The notes below the pieces were generated by a model that saw only the letters and a list, made by a program, of their open reading frames with translations, ran no database searches and was not told the DNA's origin. Source: CAYPZL01 sp964415045 (GTDB lineage: Bacteria > Planctomycetota > Phycisphaerae > Sedimentisphaerales > Anaerobacaceae). Taken from it: 18,670 nucleotides of DNA. This document shows, in pieces, positions 6,631 through 13,950 of the stretch. A program made the translations under genes and the position numbers. The stretch spans positions 1 through 18,670 of the forward strand of contig CAYPZL010000112.1 in assembly GCA_964415045.1 (NCBI GenBank), read 5' to 3'. Numbering within the stretch: the stretch's first letter is position 1; each line of letters begins with the position of its first letter.

Positions 6631-8730
6631 ATGGAAGAGAAGATGATGGAAGAGAACGGCAAGTTGGCGCAGCTTGTCAATCAGGCGGCTTGTTGCATCA
6701 CCATGTTGAATCCGACGAACGTCTCGGATGCCGAAGAGCTGCAGGAGGTTCTGCGCCGGATTGGCGCCGTCGCCGGCGATCTCGACCGCGACGGCGCAGA
6801 TTGGGCCGGCCGGCTCAAAGGCACGTCGGCGGAGGCGGTGGAGGCCTTGCAGCAGCTTCTCCAGAAGGACGTGGAAGACACGTCGAAAGCCCTGGATGTC
6901 GTCTCGCAAGCGATATATGCCCTGCAGGATCTGACGCGTCAGCTTCTTGACCCGGATGCGCCTGCCGAGGCTGCGGAAGCGGGCGCGGCGGCCGATACGC
7001 AGAACGAGGAGCCTGCCCGCCCACAGGCGACGATCATCCCGGCCGAGGACGCCCCGCTGGTCCTCGATTTCATCACCGAGGCGGGCGAACACCTCGAAAC
7101 CGCCGAGTCCACGCTACTGGAGCTGGAGAGTCAGCCCGACGACACGGAGCTGATCAACAAGGTCTTTCGGTCGTTTCACACCATCAAGGGGATGGCGGGC
7201 TTCTTGAACCTGACGGAGATCGGGTCACTGGCCCACTCGTCGGAGAACCTGCTCGACCTGGCGCGCAAGGGACAACTGGTTCTCGCCGGCGACGCCACGG
7301 ACGTGGTGTTCGAATCCATCGACGCCCTCAAGAAGATGCTGGCCGGCTTGCAGGATTCGGTGCAGGCCGGCGCGCCGGTTGCGGCGCTGGAGGGCCTGGC
7401 GGTTCTGCTCGAGAAGATCGAAGCGGTGGCCGAAGGTAAGGCCCGCCCACAACCGTCGCAGCCCGCTCTCGATCCGGACGACGACAAGAAGCTCGACGCC
7501 GTCCTGGCCGACAAGTCGGCGGGCGAGACGTCGAAGACTTCCGGCGGGTCGGCGGCGCACGCCTCCGAGGAGAAGATCAAGGTCAGTACGGCGCGCCTCG
7601 ACAACCTGATCAACATGACGGGCGAGCTGGTCATCGCGCAACTGATGGTTTCGGAGGAGGTCACCAACGGTCTGGTGTCCGAGCAGGAGCTGGCGCGCAA
7701 GGTCGCCCACCAGGGCAAGATCGTGCGCGAGCTGCAGGAGCTCTCCATGTCCATGCGCATGGTCCCCGTCCAGGGCGTCTTTCAGAAGATGGCCCGCCTG
7801 GCCCGTGACGTGTCGCGCAAGGCGGGCAAGCAGGTCGATTTCGTCACCATCGGCGAAGAGACCGAGCTGGATCGCACCGTGGTGGACAAGATCGCCGATC
7901 CGCTGATCCACATGGTCCGCAATTCCGTCGATCACGGCATCGAGGCGAGTACCGACCGGGTCGCGGCGGGCAAGCCGTCCACCGGACGGGTCGAGCTTCG
8001 CGCGTTCCATCAGGCCGGCAACATCGTGATCGAAATCGAGGATGACGGGAAAGGGCTCGACCGGGACCGCATCCTGAAGAAGGCCGTCGAAAACGGCGTC
8101 GTCGACGAGGGCCAGGATCTGTCCGACGAGGACGTCTTCAAGCTGATCTTCCACCCCGGACTTTCCACGGCCGAGAAGGTGACCAGCGTATCCGGACGCG
8201 GCGTCGGCATGGACGTGGTGAAGAAGAACATCGAGGCTCTGCGCGGCAAGATCGACATCAGCTCGACGCCGGGCAAGGGCACGACGTTCACCATTCGACT
8301 GCCCCTGACGCTGGCGGTGATCGACGGGCAGGTGGTCCGTATTGGCGCCGAGCGCTACATCATTCCCATCAACTCCATCGTGCGCACGCTGCGGCCGACG
8401 CGCGGGCAAATCTCCTCGGTGCAGGGACGCGGGGAGATAATCCTGGAACGGGGCGAGCTGATTCCACTGGTCCGGCTCTACAAGCTGTTCGGCACGGTCC
8501 CCGTGAAGGAAGACGCCACCGAGGCATTGGTAGTGGTCGTGGAGGAGGACGGGAGAAAATGCTGCCTGCTGGTGGACGATCTGCTGGCGCAGCAGCAGGT
8601 GGTCATCAAGAGCCTGGGCGAGGCGCTGGGACGAGTCCGGGGCGTTTCCGGCGGCGCCATCATGGGCGACGGCCGGGTCACTCTGATTCTGGATGTCCCG
8701 GGTCTGGTGCAACTGGCGCAAGAGCAATAA
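6631..8730 (+). CDS. cheA: CheA sensor histidine kinase
   Basis: CheA autophosphorylates under receptor control and passes the phosphate to CheY and CheB. Of its 699 residues, ~140-262 are the Hpt domain with phospho-acceptor H183 (FRSFHTIKGMAGF). Residues ~312-380 are the dimerisation helices (STARLDNLINMTGELVIAQ). Residues ~380-560 are the ATPase, with N box HMVRNSVDHGIE (427-438), G1 DDGKGLD (471-477) and G2 GRGVGMD (522-528). The final ~140 residues are the CheW-like regulatory domain. Residues 1-139 precede Hpt; the first ~108 form a helical region I do not recognise. Only a short Ala/Pro/Asp-rich linker (~263-311) lies between Hpt and P3, so a P2 docking domain seems absent. The start is uncertain: ATG 6631, 6643 and 6646 are all in frame, and GGAAG at 6633-6637 would favour 6646. 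Confidence 0.95.
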   Translation: MEEKMMEENGKLAQLVNQAACCITMLNPTNVSDAEELQEVLRRIGAVAGDLDRDGADWAGRLKGTSAEAVEALQQLLQKDVEDTSKALDVVSQAIYALQDLTRQLLDPDAPAEAAEAGAAADTQNEEPARPQATIIPAEDAPLVLDFITEAGEHLETAESTLLELESQPDDTELINKVFRSFHTIKGMAGFLNLTEIGSLAHSSENLLDLARKGQLVLAGDATDVVFESIDALKKMLAGLQDSVQAGAPVAALEGLAVLLEKIEAVAEGKARPQPSQPALDPDDDKKLDAVLADKSAGETSKTSGGSAAHASEEKIKVSTARLDNLINMTGELVIAQLMVSEEVTNGLVSEQELARKVAHQGKIVRELQELSMSMRMVPVQGVFQKMARLARDVSRKAGKQVDFVTIGEETELDRTVVDKIADPLIHMVRNSVDHGIEASTDRVAAGKPSTGRVELRAFHQAGNIVIEIEDDGKGLDRDRILKKAVENGVVDEGQDLSDEDVFKLIFHPGLSTAEKVTSVSGRGVGMDVVKKNIEALRGKIDISSTPGKGTTFTIRLPLTLAVIDGQVVRIGAERYIIPINSIVRTLRPTRGQISSVQGRGEIILERGELIPLVRLYKLFGTVPVKEDATEALVVVVEEDGRKCCLLVDDLLAQQQVVIKSLGEALGRVRGVSGGAIMGDGRVTLILDVPGLVQLAQEQ

Positions 8731-8749
8731 ATATCGGGAGTTCTCAGCC

Positions 8750-9598
8750 ATGAACGGATCGGTGGTACAAGAGGTGGTATTAGGCGAGCGCGAGTTTCGT
8801 CGCATCAGCGATCTCGTGTACGAGCACTGCGGGATCAACCTGCACGCCGGCAAGAAAGAGTTGGTCCGGGCCCGGCTGGCCAAGCGGCTGCGTGAGGGGA
8901 ACTTCCGGACCTTTTCCGAGTACATTCGCCACGTCCTCGACGATCCGACCGGACGGGAATTCTCGATCCTGGTCGACTCGCTCAGCACGAATCTGACGAA
9001 GTTCTTCCGCGAGGAGCAGCACTTCGAGTTTCTGCGCACGCGCTTCCTGCCGTCGCTGCTGGAGGCAAAGCAGCGCCGGCGCGACTTTCGCCTGCGGGCC
9101 TGGAGCGCCGGCTGCTCGTCCGGGGAAGAGCCCTACTCAATCGCCATCACCCTGCTCGAGAAGGTGCAGGGCAGGGGCCGGTGGGACGTCAAGCTGCTGG
9201 CCACGGACATCTCCACCCGCATCCTGGAGAAGGCCCGCGCCGGCGTCTACGAGGAGCGGCGGATCGAGCCCATTTCTCCGTCGCTGCGAAGCCGGTACCT
9301 GATTCGGCGCCGCCAGAGCCGGGGCGACGTTTATGAAGTAAGGCCCACGCTCCGCGACGTCGTCATCTTCCGGTATCTGAACCTCATGGGCGACTGGCCG
9401 ATCAGGGGGCCGTTGGATTTCATCTTCTGCCGCAACGTGATGATCTATTTCGACAAACCCACCCAGGGACGGCTGATCCAGCGCTTCTACGAGATGCTGG
9501 CTTCCGGGGGCGTCCTCTTCACGGGCCACTCGGAATCCCTCACGGGCATCGAACACAAGTTCAAGTACGTGCAGCCGACCATCTATATGAAGCCGTAG
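8750..9598 (+). CDS. cheR: CheR chemoreceptor methyltransferase
   Basis: CheR methylates glutamates on the receptor using S-adenosylmethionine. The 282-aa protein has the usual length and both domains: the N-terminal helical domain (~10-80, ending LSTNLTKFFREEQHFEF) and the Rossmann-like catalytic domain. The SAM-binding motif is WSAGCSSGEEPYS (118-130), the acidic loop LLATDIST (149-156) and FCRNVMIYFD (226-235); GHSESLTG (259-266) is also conserved. ATG 8750 has GGGAG at 8735-8739, ten bases upstream; the open frame reaches back into cheA, but that start would overlap and lacks a binding site. It lies 19 bases after cheA. This is the complete counterpart of the short CheR-like protein near the operon start. 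Confidence 0.95.
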   Translation: MNGSVVQEVVLGEREFRRISDLVYEHCGINLHAGKKELVRARLAKRLREGNFRTFSEYIRHVLDDPTGREFSILVDSLSTNLTKFFREEQHFEFLRTRFLPSLLEAKQRRRDFRLRAWSAGCSSGEEPYSIAITLLEKVQGRGRWDVKLLATDISTRILEKARAGVYEERRIEPISPSLRSRYLIRRRQSRGDVYEVRPTLRDVVIFRYLNLMGDWPIRGPLDFIFCRNVMIYFDKPTQGRLIQRFYEMLASGGVLFTGHSESLTGIEHKFKYVQPTIYMKP

Positions 9599-9607
9599 AG
9601 GATACGC

Positions 9608-10096
9608 ATGGTCAAGACAAGAGTGATTATCGATATCTCGGACGCCAAGGTCTCCCACGACCCCTGGGAGCAGTTGGTGACGTACTCTCTCGGTTCGTGT
9701 ATCGGCGTGTGCCTGTACGATCCGGTTTGCCACGTGGGCGGGATGCTTCATTATCAATTGCCCAGCTCCAAAATGGACGCGCAGCGTGCCGAGCGCAAGC
9801 CGTTCATGTTCGCCGACACCGGCACCCGGCTCCTGTTGGAGAAGATGCTCTCGATGGGGGCCAACAAGAGGCGAATCCAGGTCCGGCTGGCCGGCGGAGC
9901 GACCATGGCCACCGGCCCGCAGGGCTTCGACATCGGCAAGCGCAACTACTTGGCCATTCGCAAGATCCTCTGGAGCAACGGCATGTTCATCGACGCCGAG
10001 GACGTCGGCGGGCGCTGCGCCCGCAACCTGTACCTGGACATCGCCGACGGTACCGTGATCGTCCGCTCGAACAGATTGGAGAAATGCCTGCGATAG
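9608..10096 (+). CDS. cheD: CheD receptor glutamine deamidase
   Basis: CheD deamidates receptor glutamines to glutamates; in several bacteria it also binds CheC-type phosphatases, forming a feedback loop. The 162-aa protein has the family's catalytic Cys in YSLGSCIGVCLYD (C31), the catalytic His in GGMLHYQLP (H48) and the conserved AGGATM at 95-100. GAGG at 9598-9601 lies six bases before ATG 9608, overlapping the cheR stop codon. The presence of two CheC/CheX-type proteins in the same operon makes a regulatory CheD partnership plausible, though CheD is known to bind CheC rather than CheX, which makes the CBS fusion the more interesting candidate partner. Confidence 0.95.
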   Translation: MVKTRVIIDISDAKVSHDPWEQLVTYSLGSCIGVCLYDPVCHVGGMLHYQLPSSKMDAQRAERKPFMFADTGTRLLLEKMLSMGANKRRIQVRLAGGATMATGPQGFDIGKRNYLAIRKILWSNGMFIDAEDVGGRCARNLYLDIADGTVIVRSNRLEKCLR

Positions 10097-10137
10097 CACG
10101 CGAGCGACCGCGAGGCTGACGGAAGGTAGTGACATTC

Positions 10138-11184
10138 ATGACCCTGACCATCAATACCAACGTAAGAGTCCTGGTCGTCGATGACTCGGCGATCGTCCGC
10201 AAAATCCTGAGCCAGGAATTGGGACGTCACAGCGGTATAGAAATCGTGGGGACCGCTCCCGATCCCTATATCGCCCGCGACAAGATCGTGGCCCTGAATC
10301 CCGACGTGCTCACGCTGGACGTGGAGATGCCGCGCATGGACGGCATCACCTTTCTGCGCAAGCTCATGAAGCATCGGCCGATGCCGGTCATCGTGCTCAG
10401 CTCGCTGACCCCGCAGGGCGGCAAGACGGCAATGGAGGCGCTGGAGGCCGGCGCGGTGGAGGTCATGTGCAAGCCGGGCGGGTCCTACAGCGTCGGCGAC
10501 GTCTGCAATGTTCTGGTGGACAAGATCAAGGCCGCGTCCCGGGCCCGCCTCAACCACAAGCAGGCGGCCCCCGGCCCCGTTCGCCCGGCGGCGCGGCTGA
10601 GCATGGCCGAGACGACCAACAAGATCTTCGCCATCGGCGCTTCCACCGGAGGCGTGCAGGCGCTGACGTGCGTGCTCTCGTCCCTGCCGGGCAACGCGCC
10701 GGGAACGGTGGTCGTTCAGCACATGCCGGCGCACTTCACCACGTCTTTCGCCCAGCGGCTCAACGGGGAGTGCGCCGTGACGGTCAAAGAGGCGCAGGAC
10801 GGCGATCACGTCGTCTCCGGCCGCGTCCTCATCGCGCCCGGCGGCCTGCACATGCTGCTGCAACGGTCCGGCGCCAACTACTTCGTTTCCCTGCGCGACG
10901 GGCCCGCCGTCTGCCGCCAGAAGCCCAGCGTGGAGGTGCTCTTCAAGTCCGTGGCCCGGTACGCCGGCGCCAACGCCGTGGGCGCGATCCTGACCGGGAT
11001 GGGCGACGACGGCGCGACCGGGCTGCTGGAGATGCGCCAGGCCGGCGCCCACACGGTGGCCCAGGACGAGCAATCGTGCGTGGTCTTCGGCATGCCGAAG
11101 GAGGCCATCGCCCGCGGCGCGGCCGAGAAGATCGTCCCGCTCAATCGCATTGCCGAAACCCTGATCCAGTGCGCCCGGGGCTGA
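10138..11184 (+). CDS. cheB: CheB receptor methylesterase/response regulator
   Basis: CheB removes methyl groups from the receptor when phosphorylated by CheA. Residues ~8-130 are a receiver domain with D15, D16 (VVDDS), phospho-acceptor D61 (TLDVEMPRMDG) and K112 (CKPGG). A linker (~135-160) leads to the methylesterase domain with the catalytic triad S169 (IGASTGGVQ), H195 (VVQHMPAHF) and D291 (TGMGDDGA). Length (348 aa) and order are standard. I chose ATG 10138, 11 bases after GGAAGG (10121-10126); GTG 10129 is in frame but only two bases from that site. It is the last gene of the operon. The next gene is on the opposite strand, and I see no clear terminator in between. Confidence 0.95.
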   Translation: MTLTINTNVRVLVVDDSAIVRKILSQELGRHSGIEIVGTAPDPYIARDKIVALNPDVLTLDVEMPRMDGITFLRKLMKHRPMPVIVLSSLTPQGGKTAMEALEAGAVEVMCKPGGSYSVGDVCNVLVDKIKAASRARLNHKQAAPGPVRPAARLSMAETTNKIFAIGASTGGVQALTCVLSSLPGNAPGTVVVQHMPAHFTTSFAQRLNGECAVTVKEAQDGDHVVSGRVLIAPGGLHMLLQRSGANYFVSLRDGPAVCRQKPSVEVLFKSVARYAGANAVGAILTGMGDDGATGLLEMRQAGAHTVAQDEQSCVVFGMPKEAIARGAAEKIVPLNRIAETLIQCARG

Positions 11185-11305
11185 TTTGCCCGCCCCGCCC
11201 GGCGCTTGTCCGGCCCATCGGCTCGATGTCGCGACCTGCTATGGACCGTCGGGGGTGCGCGGGATAAACCCGGCGTTGAAGCCTGTCAGGCCCGGGTGGC
11301 CCGTG

Positions 11306-11437
11306 CTATCGTTCGGGCAATTGCGACTCCGCGGCCGTTCGTTGCGTGGCGAAGAGGGCGGCGAACCGGTCGGCGGGCATCCATTCGACGGTGCCGTCGA
11401 GGCGGAGGACGACATAGCCTCCGCTGCCAGGGTCGCG
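11306..11437 (-). other. In-frame coding-like extension beyond the RNase H-PurN stop
   Basis: Directly after the TAA of the RNase HI-PurN gene (11440-11438) the same frame stays open for 43 codons until TAG at 11308-11306. It reads RDPGSGGYVVLRLDG, then TVEWMPADRFAALFATQR and a short tail. Composition is protein-like, and third codon positions are strongly G/C, as in neighbouring genes. It could be a C-terminal extension cut off by a recent nonsense change or sequence error, a read-through product, the remnant of another gene, or chance. The PurN domain itself appears complete without it. Confidence 0.3.
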
Positions 11438-12508
11438 TTACGGCTCGACCTTGACCCGGTTGCCCTCGACGCGGAGCCGGCCCTCGGCGAACCACTGGAT
11501 CGCCTGCGGGAAGGCCAGACATTCCTGCTCGAAGACGCGGGCCGCCAGCGAGTCGGGCGTGTCGTCGTCGGTCACGGGGCACGTCCGCTGCACGATGATC
11601 GGCCCGCGGTCGTATTCGTTGGTGCAGAAGTGGACGGTGCACCCGCTGACCTTGCAGCCGGCGGCCAGCACCGCCTCGTGCACGTGATGGCCCCACATGC
11701 CCTGGCCGCCGAAGGACGGCAGCAACGCCGGGTGGATGTTCATGACGCGATTCTCGTACTGCGGCGGGATCTTCCAGAGGCACAGCCACCCGCCCTGGAT
11801 GACCAGGTCCACGTTGGCGGCGGTGAGCTCGGCCACGATCCGCTTGCTGAAGGCGTCGATGTCGGGGTGGTCCTTCTTGCGGATGACGGTCACGGGCAGT
11901 CCGGCGTCCTGAGCCCGCCCGACACCGGCTACGGTCGAGCGCGAGCTGATCACGACGGCGATGCTGGCGTTGAGCCGGCCGTCCTTGATCCGGTCGAGGA
12001 TGTTGAGCATGGTCCGGCCGCCCCCGCTGATGAGGACGCCCAGACGAAGGTGTTTCTGCCGACCCGTCGCGGCACGCGCCGCATCGCCCGTCTCGCTTTC
12101 CTCGACGTCACGCCTGGCGTCCAGGGCCTGGTTGACGAGGGCGTCGGCTTTCTCGTTCTTGTCCCTTGTGACGTGCCGGATGGAACAGCTCGAGAATTCC
12201 TCCGTCAATGCGACGGCCCGCTCGTACAGCGGGCGGATCAGGGCGCTCTTGACCTTGTACTGGCCGTTGAGCTGCCGCACCAGCAGCTCGCTGTCGCTGT
12301 AGACCGTGACATCATCGGCCCCCAGGTCCCGGGCGGCCTCCAGCGCCTTGACCAGGGCCGTGTATTCGGCGACGTTGTTCGTCGTCTCGCCCAGGAAAAC
12401 TGCTCGGGCCTGCAACGACCGGCCGGCGGCGTCCTCCAGAACGAAACCCGCAGCGGCCGGGCCCGGATTGCCCCGGCTGCCGCCATCCGTGCGTGCGATC
12501 AACTTCAT
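11438..12508 (-). CDS. purN: RNase HI - PurN (GAR formyltransferase) fusion protein
   Basis: Residues 1-130 are an RNase HI-type domain, which cuts RNA in RNA:DNA hybrids, with the full acidic set D8 (RTDGGSRGNPG), E48 (TNNVAEYTAL), D72 (YSDSELLV) and D122 (KNEKADALV). After a ~20-residue linker, residues ~152-356 are PurN, which transfers a formyl group from 10-formyltetrahydrofolate to GAR in purine synthesis. PurN shows LGVLISGGGRTM, the catalytic N257 and H259 (NIHPALLPSFGG) and D300 (YDRGPIIVQ). No ATG, GTG or TTG lies in frame between the domains, so PurN cannot easily be made alone. I chose ATG 12508; GTG 12517 is the alternative, and GGAGG at 12522-12526 lies 13 and 4 bases from them respectively. 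Gene order with the upstream zinc-ribbon gene recalls actinobacterial loci. Confidence 0.88.
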   Translation of the reverse strand: MKLIARTDGGSRGNPGPAAAGFVLEDAAGRSLQARAVFLGETTNNVAEYTALVKALEAARDLGADDVTVYSDSELLVRQLNGQYKVKSALIRPLYERAVALTEEFSSCSIRHVTRDKNEKADALVNQALDARRDVEESETGDAARAATGRQKHLRLGVLISGGGRTMLNILDRIKDGRLNASIAVVISSRSTVAGVGRAQDAGLPVTVIRKKDHPDIDAFSKRIVAELTAANVDLVIQGGWLCLWKIPPQYENRVMNIHPALLPSFGGQGMWGHHVHEAVLAAGCKVSGCTVHFCTNEYDRGPIIVQRTCPVTDDDTPDSLAARVFEQECLAFPQAIQWFAEGRLRVEGNRVKVEP

Positions 12509-12549
12509 GGGCGACACTGTGCCTCCGAACGATGGGTCGATCTCGTTTC

Positions 12550-12569
12550 GCCCGGCGGCGCCGCCGGGC
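12550..12569. repeat. 20-base perfect GC palindrome
   Basis: The sequence begins GCCCGGCGGC and continues with its own reverse complement. It lies in the gap between the zinc-ribbon and RNase H-PurN genes, so the transcript could form a very stable hairpin ahead of the fusion gene. No T-run follows on either strand. In such GC-rich DNA it may be incidental. Confidence 0.4.
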
Positions 12570-12692
12570 AAGGCCGGGATCCCGCCGGTTCTTCCCGGGC
12601 CGCGTCGCGTCGCCGCACCGGACACAGCCTGCGATTCGCTGAGCGGCAGGGCGGGTCCTCGATCCACGCGTTCGCACACGGGACGTCTTTGC

Positions 12693-12713
12693 AGGTGGGT
12701 TGAGAATCCACCT
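12693..12713 (-). other. Small hairpin at the end of the zinc-ribbon gene
   Basis: AGGTGG (12693-12698) pairs with CCACCT (12708-12713) around a 9-base loop, touching the stop codon of the zinc-ribbon gene. Downstream on the minus strand there is no T-run, so termination here is unlikely. The rest of the gap to the RNase H-PurN start is non-coding. Confidence 0.3.
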
Positions 12714-13441
12714 TACGATTCGCTGAGCACCAGAATTCTCGTGCAGTTGGGACAGCGGATGATGTCATCGCGGGTCATCAGTACATTGACGCTCTCGGCG
12801 GGAATGCCCATGAAACAGCCGCCGCAACTAAAGGCCGCCGACTTGCCTTCCTGCTCGACCACCTTGACAACCGCCTCTCCGTCGTAGGTCTCCGCGACGC
12901 GCTGGAAGGCCTCCAGCGCTTTGGGCGGAATATCTTCGGCGACCTGGTCCCACTCGGCTTGAATCTGCCCGATCTCGGCCTCGTGCTCGGTCGCCGAGGC
13001 CTCGGCCTTCTTGCGCTTCTGCTCCAGCTCCTGCTTCTGCTGCTCGATCTGCTCGCGGATGGTCACGCACTCCTGCTCGTCCGTTTCCACCGCCTTCATC
13101 AACTCCAGAATCTGGGTCTCGATTTTGGAATTGTCCGCCTTGGTCGTATTGAGCTGCGTCAGTACGGCGGCGTATTCCTTGTTCGTCTTGGCGTTGTTCA
13201 GCGAGGCCCGCAGCTTGTTGACCTGCTCATCCCGGGCCTTGAGCTCGAGTTCCAGACGGTCGCACTGGACCTTGGTCAACTGCGTTTCTTCCTTTTTGGC
13301 TTCGAGGGCGCTCTGAAGGCTGCGGACTTGGTTCTCTTGGATGATGACGCTGCGGCGACAGCGGGCCAGCTTTGCCTTGGCCGCGCGGAGACGATTCTCA
13401 ACACTCTGAAGTTTGATCAACCCATTCAGTACAGGTCCCAT
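12713..13441 (-). CDS. Coiled-coil protein with C-terminal C4 zinc ribbon
   Basis: This 242-aa protein belongs to the C4-type zinc-ribbon family with a long N-terminal coiled coil (PF02591 type). Residues ~5-165 are charged helix rich in Lys, Glu and Gln, containing the family segment TNKEYAAVLTQLN (86-98). Residues ~206-235 form the ribbon: CGGC (C206, C209) and CPNC (C230, C233), the latter followed by RILVL. No enzyme activity is known to me for the family; a nucleic-acid or scaffold role is only suggested. The start is clear: GAGGAG lies five bases upstream of ATG 13441. It precedes the RNase HI fusion on the same strand, an order like the mycobacterial Rv2229c-Rv2228c pair, where RNase HI is fused to a different metabolic enzyme. 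A good promoter lies 40 bases upstream. Confidence 0.85.
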   Translation of the reverse strand: MGPVLNGLIKLQSVENRLRAAKAKLARCRRSVIIQENQVRSLQSALEAKKEETQLTKVQCDRLELELKARDEQVNKLRASLNNAKTNKEYAAVLTQLNTTKADNSKIETQILELMKAVETDEQECVTIREQIEQQKQELEQKRKKAEASATEHEAEIGQIQAEWDQVAEDIPPKALEAFQRVAETYDGEAVVKVVEQEGKSAAFSCGGCFMGIPAESVNVLMTRDDIIRCPNCTRILVLSES

Positions 13442-13481
13442 TTAGACTCCTCATGGTCCGTGCTACACTTCTAAACTCGCT

Positions 13482-13510
13482 ATTATGTGCCGCGGTGGGC
13501 GTCTTCGCAA
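13482..13510 (-). promoter_or_regulatory. Candidate sigma-70-type promoter of the zinc-ribbon gene
   Basis: On the minus strand TTGCGA (13510-13505) and CATAAT (13487-13482) are separated by 17 bases, about 40 bases before the start codon. The -10 box matches the consensus at five of six positions and the -35 box at four. The same -10 sequence appears ahead of the sulfatase gene. Confidence 0.45.
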
Positions 13511-13742
13511 CCAAAAACCGCAAGCCTTCCCAGATTTTTCCCGCTTCGGCCTGGAGGCCCGGCCCCATCGCATCCCCCCGCGCACTGGCGGGAATTGGCG
13601 GCCCCGCTCGCGCATGCCACCGCCTGCTTTGCCGGCTCCATTACCTGAAAGGAGGTGCCCATCTTCATTTCGACTTCCGGCAAATTGGGTTCGTTCAACA
13701 TCCCACGCCCCGGCATTTCCGGCATCCGTCGCCTCGAATCCC

Positions 13743-13760
13743 CAATCCCCAATTGCAAAT
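13743..13760 (-). repeat. Short intergenic motif, copy 3
   Basis: On the minus strand it reads ATTTGCAATTGGGGATTG, one base different from 4461-4478. It is followed by a further GGGGATT unit, so the motif itself has a repetitive tail. It lies inside the 850-base non-coding stretch. Confidence 0.5.
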
Positions 13761-13921
13761 CCTCAATGGCGGGTTGCCTCAAGGTCCCTACGTCGGACAC
13801 CGGTTGTTGCAGCGAGCACCCGTCGATGAGAAGATGGGCAAGTGTGGCAACGGAAACGGCGCCCGCGGCCTCCCGCCTTCGGGTCGACTCATGTGGGTCG
13901 TCCATGATCGTCAGTTTCAGG

Positions 13922-13950
13922 TTGACGTCCGCTGTAGTTGTTTGTGTACT
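13922..13950 (+). promoter_or_regulatory. Promoter-like pair inside the non-coding stretch
   Basis: TTGACG (13922-13927) and TGTACT (13945-13950) are 17 bases apart on the plus strand; an overlapping TACTAT at 13947-13952 would give a spacing of 19. No plus-strand gene follows, so if real it would drive a non-coding RNA. Such pairs also arise by chance. Confidence 0.22.

Noticed and set aside
7225..9039. Long minus-strand open frame (604 codons) across cheA and cheR
   Set aside because: It is antisense to two certain genes; its His/Asp/Arg/Leu-rich composition is the usual mirror of G/C-rich codons, and no motif is seen.
12550..12569. Palindrome as intrinsic terminator
   Set aside because: No T-run follows on either strand, and the location ahead of the fusion gene does not fit a gene end.
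12509..12679. N-terminal extension of the RNase H-PurN frame
   Set aside because: The extra 57 residues are not protein-like, and RNase HI domains begin just at the chosen Met; a binding site lies near 12522-12526.
11186..12703. Plus-strand open frame (505 codons)
   Set aside because: It lies opposite the RNase H-PurN gene, whose catalytic motifs are all intact; the plus product has no recognisable domain.
13648..13670. Possible 16S rRNA 3' end or gene start at a perfect anti-16S match
   Set aside because: Only about ten bases match the rRNA tail (on the minus strand), with no rRNA sequence around it. On the plus strand the only nearby start (GTG 13655) overlaps the binding site, and the product is not protein-like.
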